A DNA stretch of 64,000 bases from Actinomycetota bacterium (GTDB lineage Bacteria > Actinomycetota > Thermoleophilia > RBG-16-64-13). Numbering within the stretch: position 1 is the first letter of the stretch; every line of letters begins with the position of its first letter. The stretch covers positions 37,868 through 101,867 of the forward strand of contig JAAYJE010000126.1 of NCBI GenBank assembly GCA_012523095.1, read 5' to 3'. Both the position numbers and the translations under genes were made by a program. Below are positions 50,514 through 57,647 of the stretch, piece after piece. The notes under the pieces were generated by a model, which saw only the letters and a list, made by a program, of their open reading frames with translations, made no database searches and had not been told where the DNA came from.

Positions 50514-52400
50514 TCAGAGTATGTCGTCCAGCCCCAGAGAGATGACCCGCTCTCTGTCGATCGCCCCGGTCTCGGGATCGAAGCCCATGGCCTCGTAGAA
50601 CCCCCGCTTGAGCGCCTCCGAATCGACGGTCACACCCTTCAGCTCGCCCACCTGAAGAGGAGGGTTGCCTCTCGCCCGCTCGGGCAGCTTGAAGTCGTCG
50701 GGCTTGAACCCTTCGCGCAGGTTGAAGGCGTGTAGGAGGGTGGTGATCCGCCTGCCCGTCTCCACTATCTCTTCATAGTCGAGCCCCCAGCCGGTGATGG
50801 CGTTCATGCAGCCCAGGAAGTCCAGGGGCATGCTGTCGATCCCGAAAAGGCAGGCGCCCGAGGTGTTGACCCAATGCTGCCAACCGGCGAGGATGGCATG
50901 GTATACGCCCTTGTCGGTAGGATCATAACGCGGCATCGAGAAGGGAACGCCCATTCCCGCATAGGCCCTCTCGTTCACGCCGCCGTGCTCGGCGAAGGCG
51001 GTCCCGCCGCGAGTATGCCGGCCGGGTGTGGAGTCGGAGATGTAGGTGGCGCCCCAACCGGGAAAACAGCGCGGATCGTGCATGGCGAGGAGCTCGCCGC
51101 CCGCATGCATGGCGAACTGCTCCGCTCCTTCCCCGATCTTCTCAGCCGCCCATTTGGCACCGTCGGCCAGGATGTCGCCGAGGCCCTCACGCCGGCACAT
51201 CATCTCCAACACCGCCACCTGGGCGTCGCTGTTGCCCCAGGTGAGCTCATGACCGTTGGTGTCGCTCTTGGTGATCAGCCCATTCTCGTAGCACTCGACC
51301 GCGAAGGCCATGGTGGCTCCGGCCGAGATGGTGTCGAGCCCATACAAGTTGCAGAGTTCGTTGGCATAGATGAGCGACTCCATATTGTCGTTCAGGCACA
51401 TGGGCCCGAAGGCCGCCAAGGTCTCGTACTCCGGCTTGTGTGTGTCGCGAACCGGGTACTTGCCCTCCTCGACCGTGAGCACCGAGCCACACGCGACCGG
51501 GCAGCCTGCGCAGGCATACTTCTTGGTCACGTACTTGACCATCCCGTTCCAGGCCACCGAGTCCCACTTCCACTCGGGGAAGTCCTCCACATTATTGCCG
51601 GCCCAATTCTTGATGGGCACGTCGTGGTCGTGCATGTGCATGACCATCGCCCCTGGAGTGCCGCCGTGGGTCAGCCCGAAGAACATGCCCGAGGGGTTCT
51701 CCCTCGTCTCACGCATCATCTCCTTCATCATGGCCTGGATGGCCGGCCTGTCGACCACCTCCGGCTTCATGGATCCGGTGCAGGCCACGGCCTTGAGGTT
51801 CTTGGAACCCATGACCGCCCCCAACCCCGACCTCGCCGCGGCCCTCCCCCGGTCGTTGATGACCGCGGCTATCCTGGCGAGGCGCTCGCCGGCCGGTCCG
51901 ATGACCGCCACCTTCAAGTTCTTGTTGTCGTTCTCTTCACGGAGGAGTTCCTCGGCGACAGTGGTGTCCTTGCCCCACAGATGGCGGGCATCCCGGAGCT
52001 CCGGCCTGCCGTTGTCGATCAACAGGTAGACCGGGTGTTCCGCCTTCCCCTGGAAGAACACGATGTCATAGCCGGAGGCCTTGAAAGTGTTCGCGAAGTC
52101 GCCGCCGCTGTTGGCGTCGCCCCAGTATCCGGTGAGAGGCGACTTCCCCATGGTGGAGAAACGGCAGGTGGAGTACACGCCCGAGAGTGTGAGCGGCCCC
52201 GTGCCGATGCCGAATATATTGTCCGGGCCCAGCGGATCCACGCCCGGCTTCATACGCTCCAGGATGACCCGAGCCCCGATGCCGTAACCGCCCACGAAGC
52301 GGCGGGCGACTTCATCAGACAACTCCTCCTCGTGCATCGTGCCGTTCGCCAGGTCGACGAACAGCAACCTGCCCATGTAACCGTATCGCGCCCTAGCCAC
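50514..52400 (-). CDS. aor: Aldehyde:ferredoxin oxidoreductase (tungsten enzyme)
   Basis: A 628-residue protein starting at GTG with AGGAGGCCG upstream. The AOR N-domain is seen as GRLLFVDLANG and FVGGYGIGARVI, the pterin contacts as FSTMGKSPLTGYWGDANSGG (quoted as one block), and the [4Fe-4S] Cys as CAGCPVAC (about 297-304), with a further Cys near SGACLFG. Members oxidise aldehydes to acids, or reduce acids and aromatic carboxylates, with ferredoxin as partner; the tungsten-dependent benzoyl-CoA reductase BamB is a more distant relative. Inside this cluster it probably handles an aldehyde intermediate or supplies reduced ferredoxin. Confidence 0.93.
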   Translation of the reverse strand: MARARYGYMGRLLFVDLANGTMHEEELSDEVARRFVGGYGIGARVILERMKPGVDPLGPDNIFGIGTGPLTLSGVYSTCRFSTMGKSPLTGYWGDANSGGDFANTFKASGYDIVFFQGKAEHPVYLLIDNGRPELRDARHLWGKDTTVAEELLREENDNKNLKVAVIGPAGERLARIAAVINDRGRAAARSGLGAVMGSKNLKAVACTGSMKPEVVDRPAIQAMMKEMMRETRENPSGMFFGLTHGGTPGAMVMHMHDHDVPIKNWAGNNVEDFPEWKWDSVAWNGMVKYVTKKYACAGCPVACGSVLTVEEGKYPVRDTHKPEYETLAAFGPMCLNDNMESLIYANELCNLYGLDTISAGATMAFAVECYENGLITKSDTNGHELTWGNSDAQVAVLEMMCRREGLGDILADGAKWAAEKIGEGAEQFAMHAGGELLAMHDPRCFPGWGATYISDSTPGRHTRGGTAFAEHGGVNERAYAGMGVPFSMPRYDPTDKGVYHAILAGWQHWVNTSGACLFGIDSMPLDFLGCMNAITGWGLDYEEIVETGRRITTLLHAFNLREGFKPDDFKLPERARGNPPLQVGELKGVTVDSEALKRGFYEAMGFDPETGAIDRERVISLGLDDIL

Positions 52401-52409
52401 ACCGGCCTC

Positions 52410-54509
52410 CTACACCGTGACCGCGGTCTGCAGACCGGCGTTGATGGCATCGCGGATGAGGCCGGGCTGCACGCAGTCGCCGACGGTATAGATCTCGGGC
52501 ACCTTACCCTGTAATGTCGCCGCAAGGTCGGGCTGGGGCGTAAGCGGCAGCGCTGAGACGAAGGTGTCTGCCTGGAGCGTGACTTTGATGCCGTCTTGGC
52601 CGACGATGGTGAGCCCCCTGTCATCGATGCCCACGTATTCCCTCACACCGGTCAACATCTTGACGTCGTTCTTGTTGAACCAGATCTTCAGATATCCCCA
52701 AAGGGCAGGGACCATCCCCTCGCCGAACTCTTCGGCCCTGTCCACGATGGTCACCTTGCGGCCGCGCTTGGCCAAGAACTCGGCCAACTCGCAGCCCTGC
52801 AGCGCCCCGCCGATGACCACCACGTTCCTGCCGATCTTGGGCATGTAAAGCTTGGAGAGCGACCGGAGCGTATATGGAGTGAGGTACCGGGCGTAGAACT
52901 TGAGCATCTGATGTAGGTCGCCTCCCGCGACCACGTTCCTATGGTCGATGCCTTTTATCTCGGGGATGGTCTGCTGTGCGCCGGTAGCGACGAACACCAC
53001 GTCCGGCTTCATCTCTTCGACCACCGCCACGTCGGCTTCCTTACCCAACCGAATCTTCACGCCCAGTTTGCGGAGTTGCCTGCTCAGATAGTCCACCATG
53101 AGCATGACGTCCTCCGGATGTGGACCCTTCACCATGGCGGCGATAGGCAGCAGGCCCCCCAGGATCTTCTGTTTCTCCATCAGCGTGACATCATGTCCGC
53201 GGAGCGCCGAGACCCGAGCCGCCTCCATACCGCCGGGACCGCCGCCTATCACGAGCACGTTCTTCTTCGCGTCCGCCTTATCGATGGTGTTGAACGGGTA
53301 ACCCATGAGGGCGTTGATACGGCAACGCTTGGTGCCGAGGCAGTTGTCGCAACCGGTGCACGGGGCTATGTCGTCCAGCCGGCCTTCCTTCACCTTGTTC
53401 GCGTATTCGGGGTCGGCGTGCAGACGTCTGGTCATGCCGATGAAGTCGGCCATGCCCTGCTCGAGGATCTGCTCGCCTAGATCGCAGTCGAGTCTACCCA
53501 CCACGATCACAGGTACGCTCACCGCGCTCTTCACACCCGCGGCTATCAGCATGTTGGCGCCGGCGCCCTTCTGCGCGGTGTAGTACACCTCGGGGAAATC
53601 CTCCAGAGGGATGGGGGCGTCGGGATAGAACAGCGCGTCGCAGAGGTAGGCGGCTTCGTGGTAGCCGATCCAGTGGCTGCGCACCATGATGCCGTCGGCC
53701 CCGGCCTTCTCGATGAGACGCGCGTGCTCCTTGGCGGTCTCGTTGGTGATGCAGTTGTTGTCGTCGATGCCGCAGAGTTGGCCGGCTTCCAGACCGTTGA
53801 TGCACACCGTCACCGGGAAGTCCTCGCCACACAGTCTCTTGATCTCAGTGACCACCTGGCAGACGAAGCGGCTGCGATTCTCAGCGGTACCGCCGTATTC
53901 ATCGATGCGCCGGTTCCAGAACGGCGAAAGGAAATTGTGGAGCAGATGGCTGCTCGACGCGTTGATGTCGACCCCGTCGAAGCCCGCCTTCTTGGCGCGG
54001 AGGGCGCAGTTCCCGAACTTGTCTACTATGTCCTCGATCTCAGCGACGGTGAGCGGATGCGGCCTCTCGTTATGGAAATCGGTCTCGCAGTGCACCACCA
54101 CGTCGGAGGCCGCGTAAGGCAGCCCCTTGTACGGGGGATCGGGCGAGAACGACAGGTGGGCCTGCCAAGTGCCGTCGTGGTTCATCTGCATGAAAGTGGG
54201 GCATCCGTGTTTGTGGATGACCTCGGCGATCTGCGCCATCCCCGGGATGAACTTGTCGTCGTCCAGACGGTAGCGGTCGCGCCAGCGGCAGCCCGCCGGG
54301 TAGTCCACCGTCGGCGACTCCACGATGATAAGGCCCGTGCCCCCCCGCGCCATGGCCTCGTAGAAGGCCAGGACCTCCGGTCTCATCACAGTGTCGGACT
54401 CGTGCCACATCATCACGCCGGCGCCGGTCTTGATGATGCGGTTACGGGTGGTCACCGATCCGATCTTGCCGGACTCGAGAAGCTTGCTGTACTTGGGGTT
54501 ATCGGTCAC
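52410..54509 (-). CDS. OYE-family FMN/[4Fe-4S]/FAD enoate reductase, paralogue 4 of 4
   Basis: 699 residues starting at GTG with AAAGGG upstream. FMN barrel with IGSVTTRNRIIKTGAG, the modified active-site segment INASSSHLLHNFLSP in place of HGAHGYL, NRRIDEYGGTAENR, then the cluster Cys CTGCDNC...C, FAD fold VLVIGGGPGG and second fold VVVIGGALQGCELA. Shares the N...H active-site variant with paralogues 1 and 2. It lies 9 bp before the AOR gene and after the NTF2-like genes, so it is embedded in the glycyl-radical cluster. Confidence 0.88.
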   Translation of the reverse strand: MTDNPKYSKLLESGKIGSVTTRNRIIKTGAGVMMWHESDTVMRPEVLAFYEAMARGGTGLIIVESPTVDYPAGCRWRDRYRLDDDKFIPGMAQIAEVIHKHGCPTFMQMNHDGTWQAHLSFSPDPPYKGLPYAASDVVVHCETDFHNERPHPLTVAEIEDIVDKFGNCALRAKKAGFDGVDINASSSHLLHNFLSPFWNRRIDEYGGTAENRSRFVCQVVTEIKRLCGEDFPVTVCINGLEAGQLCGIDDNNCITNETAKEHARLIEKAGADGIMVRSHWIGYHEAAYLCDALFYPDAPIPLEDFPEVYYTAQKGAGANMLIAAGVKSAVSVPVIVVGRLDCDLGEQILEQGMADFIGMTRRLHADPEYANKVKEGRLDDIAPCTGCDNCLGTKRCRINALMGYPFNTIDKADAKKNVLVIGGGPGGMEAARVSALRGHDVTLMEKQKILGGLLPIAAMVKGPHPEDVMLMVDYLSRQLRKLGVKIRLGKEADVAVVEEMKPDVVFVATGAQQTIPEIKGIDHRNVVAGGDLHQMLKFYARYLTPYTLRSLSKLYMPKIGRNVVVIGGALQGCELAEFLAKRGRKVTIVDRAEEFGEGMVPALWGYLKIWFNKNDVKMLTGVREYVGIDDRGLTIVGQDGIKVTLQADTFVSALPLTPQPDLAATLQGKVPEIYTVGDCVQPGLIRDAINAGLQTAVTV

Positions 54510-54543
54510 GGGATCCCTTTCTCACGCTCGCTCGCAGTCGCTC

Positions 54544-55014
54544 TCAGTTGCCCTTCTTGGATGCGTCCACTGTGTAGGCCGCAGCCTCAACGTCCGGGAC
54601 CATCGCCTGCCAGAAGAAGCGGACGACGGCTATCTTGAGCTCCCCGTTTTCGTCGATCTCAAGTTCGTAGAGGGGCAGGTAGTCCTTCTGCACCTTCACG
54701 TTGTTGGTGGCCGTGTCGTAGACGGTGGCCTGCAGGAACGCCACCGCCACCAATCGCTTCTCGTCTACGAAGATGTCGTGCACCACGAACGTCTCGTAGT
54801 CCTCCGGGTGGCCGGTAAGCATATTGTAGAAGTCGTCGCGGCTGTTGATGGCCTGTTCGGGCCCGCCGAAGACATACATGTAAGGGATGAACGTCAAATC
54901 CGCCGCGAAGTACTTGTCCATACGATGGACGGTCTCCGCACTCTGCGCGCCGGCATTGTACTCGTCGAAGTAGTCCCTCATCCACTTCAATATCTCGTCG
55001 TACGTCGGCTTCAT
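54544..55014 (-). CDS. NTF2/SnoaL-like protein, paralogue 1
   Basis: 156 residues. The first helices YDEILKWMRDYFDEYNAG are followed by HRMDKYFAADLTFIPYMYVFGG and the curved beta-sheet strands of an alpha+beta cone (ETFVVHDIFVDEKRLVAVAF, IAVVRFFWQAMV). The fold includes ketosteroid isomerase, SnoaL cyclases and the bile-acid dehydratase BaiE. A sister with the same block order follows at 55060. Isomerase or dehydratase activity on a ring compound is a guess from fold and context only. Confidence 0.7.
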   Translation of the reverse strand: MKPTYDEILKWMRDYFDEYNAGAQSAETVHRMDKYFAADLTFIPYMYVFGGPEQAINSRDDFYNMLTGHPEDYETFVVHDIFVDEKRLVAVAFLQATVYDTATNNVKVQKDYLPLYELEIDENGELKIAVVRFFWQAMVPDVEAAAYTVDASKKGN

Positions 55015-55059
55015 CCCCTCTAACCTCCCGTACTGTCCCTTCGAGCGGTTCTCCGGTCT

Positions 55060-55527
55060 CTATGCCTGTTCGCGCTGCCGCTTCCAGTCTCTCTCGAAGA
55101 CATCGTCGATCTCCAGCGCTCCGGCCGGCAGTACCTCCCAGAAGAAGTCGAGCCGCTCGATCTTCGGCCTGCCCTCCTCCTCGATGAGAGGGTAGCGTGC
55201 CAGATAACGCTTGCTCAGCAACAGCTGATTCGTGTCGCGGTCCCAAAGCTCGGCTTTGATCTGCGCGACAAAGACCTGCCGCCGCTCGTCGATGACCACG
55301 TCTTCCGCGGTGAGCTTCTCGATGCCGGAGGGATGCGAACAGAGCACCTTGTACCAGTTGTCACGTCCCGCCACCTTGCCCACGTGGTCGATGAACGGGT
55401 TGAACACGAAATCCTTGGCGAAGTACTCGTCCATGCGGTGAATGGTATCGGGGTTCTGACCGTATTTATCGAAAGCGTCGAAATACTCGTCAATCCAGGC
55501 GAGTATCTCCTCGTAGGTCATTCTCAT
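55060..55527 (-). CDS. NTF2/SnoaL-like protein, paralogue 2
   Basis: ATG at 55527 with GGAGG upstream; 155 residues. TYEEILAWIDEYFDAFDKYG, HRMDEYFAKDFVFNPFIDHVG and ERLDFFWEVLP match the paralogue at 54544 (HRMDKYFAADLTFIPY, VVRFFWQAM) block by block. The two may form a heterodimer or act on successive intermediates. Located between the cupin gene and its sister in the glycyl-radical cluster. Confidence 0.7.
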   Translation of the reverse strand: MRMTYEEILAWIDEYFDAFDKYGQNPDTIHRMDEYFAKDFVFNPFIDHVGKVAGRDNWYKVLCSHPSGIEKLTAEDVVIDERRQVFVAQIKAELWDRDTNQLLLSKRYLARYPLIEEEGRPKIERLDFFWEVLPAGALEIDDVFERDWKRQREQA

Positions 55528-55553
55528 CGGCTTATCCTCCATCCCGGGTCGAC

Positions 55554-56048
55554 TTACTCGAGCACCCTCTTGTAGTTCGGATCCGCGGCCGCTTCGAACA
55601 TGACGATGGGGGTATCGATCCTCTTGAAAGTGACGGGGCAGTGCTCCACTCCTTTGGGCACGTGGATGAGGCAGGTCTTGGTGATGGTGTGTTTCTCTCC
55701 ACCGATCAGGAACTCGATCTCCCCTCCCAGCTCCCGCGGGTAGTTGCGGTTCGTGCCGACGAAGCCGACGACCTCGTCGAAATCATGGGTGTGGGGGATC
55801 TCGATGGCAACCGGCTTCCCGCCGGGCAGTCCCCACAGGATCTCGCAGCCCGCGAACAACGGACAACCTGGGACTATGGAATCCATGATCCCGAGCAGCA
55901 TCGTCCTATCGAGGATCCTGCCCTCCTTCTCCTGTTCTTCCATAGCCTCGAGCCAGCCGGGAGGCGGGGGCGGCATGAGATCCTCGGTCACGAAGTTCCT
56001 CCCGTACTTCGACTCCGTGGCGCCGTCGCTTCTACTCTCTTGGCTCAT
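55554..56048 (-). CDS. Cupin-domain protein, paralogue 3 of 3
   Basis: 164 residues, ATG with GGAG seven bases upstream. N-terminal KYGRNFVTEDL, cupin motif 1 in PHTHDFDEVVGFVGTN, ELGGEIEFLIGGEKHTITKT, motif 2 in PKGVEHCPVTF and closing DPNYKRVLE, all matching the proteins at 8994 and 9558. The presence of one copy inside the glycyl-radical cluster and two beside the BKACE genes suggests that the family is tied to related catabolic pathways. Confidence 0.72.
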   Translation of the reverse strand: MSQESRSDGATESKYGRNFVTEDLMPPPPPGWLEAMEEQEKEGRILDRTMLLGIMDSIVPGCPLFAGCEILWGLPGGKPVAIEIPHTHDFDEVVGFVGTNRNYPRELGGEIEFLIGGEKHTITKTCLIHVPKGVEHCPVTFKRIDTPIVMFEAAADPNYKRVLE

Positions 56049-56179
56049 CTGAGTACTCCTATGGTCTCGTGCTCACGCGCGCAGGGGCCACCATCTCAGT
56101 GAAGGTGCACCCGTGATAGAAATAGAGCCGGTTGGTTCCCACGTCGATCGTCCTGCATCACACGCCCTCTCGCCGGACT

Positions 56180-56614
56180 CTACCGGTGTCCGGCTCGTTT
56201 CCGACTTAGGTCTTCTTTGAGGTCCTCGATGGCCGCCCTGATGTCGGTCTCCGGTGGGTACACCCGGTCGAAACCCATACGTTTGAACTTAGCCTCGTCT
56301 TCGGCGAAATCATGCCGGGCGACTCCAAGGATGCCTCCCACATACAGAAGGATATCCTCCAGCCCGGCTTCGGTGCACTTCTCTCTGAAACCCTCCAGGT
56401 CCAACTCGGCCATGCCGTAGAGAGAACTGATCATCATGGCGTCGGCGGCGGTCTCCTGGGCGGCCCTGATGAACTCCTCCACAGGGGTCTGAGCGCCCAA
56501 CTCAATGACCATGAATCCGGCATCACGCAGAGCCCGGGATATCACCTTCGTCCCGATGACATGGGCATCCACACCGACCGTTCCCGTGATGACACAGCCC
56601 AGATGGTCCTCCAT
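56180..56614 (-). CDS. B12-binding protein resembling methylaspartate mutase S subunit
   Basis: 144 residues, ATG with GGAGGAGACG upstream. It is a stand-alone cobalamin-binding domain: DAHVIG (residues 16-21, the DxHxxG lower-ligand motif), SSLYG (63-67) and YVGGILG (91-97). The middle block DLEGFREKCTEAGLEDILLY and FKRMGFDRVYPP are like those of the small subunit of glutamate (methylaspartate) mutase, which has this length. The large subunit (MutE) and the reactivase (MutL) are not in the window. Lying 37 bp after the activase gene of a glycyl radical enzyme, it may serve an unrecognised mutase, or a methyltransferase such as the UroD-family protein at 46945. Confidence 0.85.
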   Translation of the reverse strand: MEDHLGCVITGTVGVDAHVIGTKVISRALRDAGFMVIELGAQTPVEEFIRAAQETAADAMMISSLYGMAELDLEGFREKCTEAGLEDILLYVGGILGVARHDFAEDEAKFKRMGFDRVYPPETDIRAAIEDLKEDLSRKRAGHR

Positions 56615-56651
56615 CGTCTCCTCCCGCGATTGATTCAGTGTGTCGTGGATG

Positions 56652-57563
56652 CTACACAGTCACCTTGCAGGCGAGTTGCTTGGCTTTGACGATCTCACAC
56701 GCGGCCTTCATGAAGTCTTGCGAAGGGGCATCGGCGGTCGGCATCTCATAGTCCAATCCCAGCATCTCGTACTTCTGCTGACCGTAGCGATGATAGGGCA
56801 GCAGGTGCACGGTCGCCCCCGGCGACGTAGTGGCGACCAGGTCGGCGATGTCGGAGATGGCATCGCTCGAATCGTTGAACCCCGGCACCACCGGCACCCG
56901 CACTACGAAGGGTACACCGCTCGCCGCCACTTCCTTGAAGTTGCGCAGTATGGCCTCGTTGGTCCTACCGGCCTGGGCGCGGTGGATCTTGGGGTCGATG
57001 TGTTTGATGTCGAAATACACCAGGTCGACGTAGGGGAGCAGGCTCTTCAAGCCCTCGGTATTCCCCTGCCCCGCCGTGTCCAGGGTGGTGTGGAACCCCG
57101 CCTCCTTACAGCGCTTGAGCAGCGCTAGGGCGAATTCGGGTTGCAGCAGGACCTCACCGCCCGAGAGCGTGACGCCTCCGCCCGAATCGCGGTAGAAATC
57201 GACGTCGCGTTCGACCACCTTGAACACCTCGTCAACCGTCATCTCCTTGCCGGTGATCCGCATGGCATCGTGCGGGCATGCTTCGACACAGTCGCCGCAC
57301 ATTGTGCAAAGGTCGCGGTCGATCTCGATGCCGTCCGGTCCCACCGTGATCGCCCCTTCCGCGCAGGCTTCCACACACCGGTAGCACCTCTTGCAGATAG
57401 ACTGCCGATGCATGAGCTCCGGATCAAGGTTCTGAGATTCAGGGTTGGAGCACCACACGCAGCTCAACGGACAGCCCTTGAAAAAGACGGTAGTCCGGAT
57501 ACCCGGACCATCGTCGATACTGTACCGCTGTATGTTGAACACGGTCCCTTTGGCGCCTGCCAC
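56652..57563 (-). CDS. Glycyl-radical-enzyme activating protein (radical SAM)
   Basis: 303 residues from GTG, AAGGAG nine bases upstream. The radical-SAM cluster is GCPLSCVWC (CxxxCxxC, Cys31/35/38) after SIDDGPGIRTTVFFKG; a ferredoxin-type insert with two Cys sets (CKRCYRCVEAC and CTMCGDCVEAC) follows at about 57-100, as in activases of choline lyase, benzylsuccinate synthase and decarboxylases but not PFL. TLSGGEVLLQPEFAL is the conserved glycine-rich strand. It abstracts the hydrogen from the radical Gly of the enzyme encoded immediately upstream; the two genes are separated by a strong hairpin. Confidence 0.95.
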   Translation of the reverse strand: MAGAKGTVFNIQRYSIDDGPGIRTTVFFKGCPLSCVWCSNPESQNLDPELMHRQSICKRCYRCVEACAEGAITVGPDGIEIDRDLCTMCGDCVEACPHDAMRITGKEMTVDEVFKVVERDVDFYRDSGGGVTLSGGEVLLQPEFALALLKRCKEAGFHTTLDTAGQGNTEGLKSLLPYVDLVYFDIKHIDPKIHRAQAGRTNEAILRNFKEVAASGVPFVVRVPVVPGFNDSSDAISDIADLVATTSPGATVHLLPYHRYGQQKYEMLGLDYEMPTADAPSQDFMKAACEIVKAKQLACKVTV

Positions 57564-57596
57564 TGCCGGTCACTCCTTGCTCTCTCACGCTGACAT

Positions 57597-57630
57597 GCGG
57601 GAGCGCCGCCCCCGGGGGCGGCGCTCCCGC
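57597..57630. terminator. 34-bp perfect palindrome between the glycyl radical enzyme and activase genes
   Basis: GCGGGAGCGCCGCCCCC followed directly by its reverse complement: 17-bp arms and no spacer. It lies 17 bases after the stop of the glycyl radical enzyme. Without a T tract it probably lowers read-through so that the activase is made in smaller amounts than its target, or protects the upstream mRNA. Confidence 0.6.
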
Positions 57631-57647
57631 CGAAAGCAGGTCCTTCG

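Noticed and set aside
50874-52514. 546-residue plus-strand ORF
   Set aside because: Antisense to the aldehyde:ferredoxin oxidoreductase; composition typical of the reverse complement of a coding strand.
42218-55527. A bile-acid (bai-like) 7-alpha-dehydroxylation operon
   Set aside because: OYE, SDR and NTF2-like genes are shared with bai clusters, but CoA ligase, CoA transferase and a bile-acid permease are missing and the NTF2 proteins do not resemble BaiE in detail.
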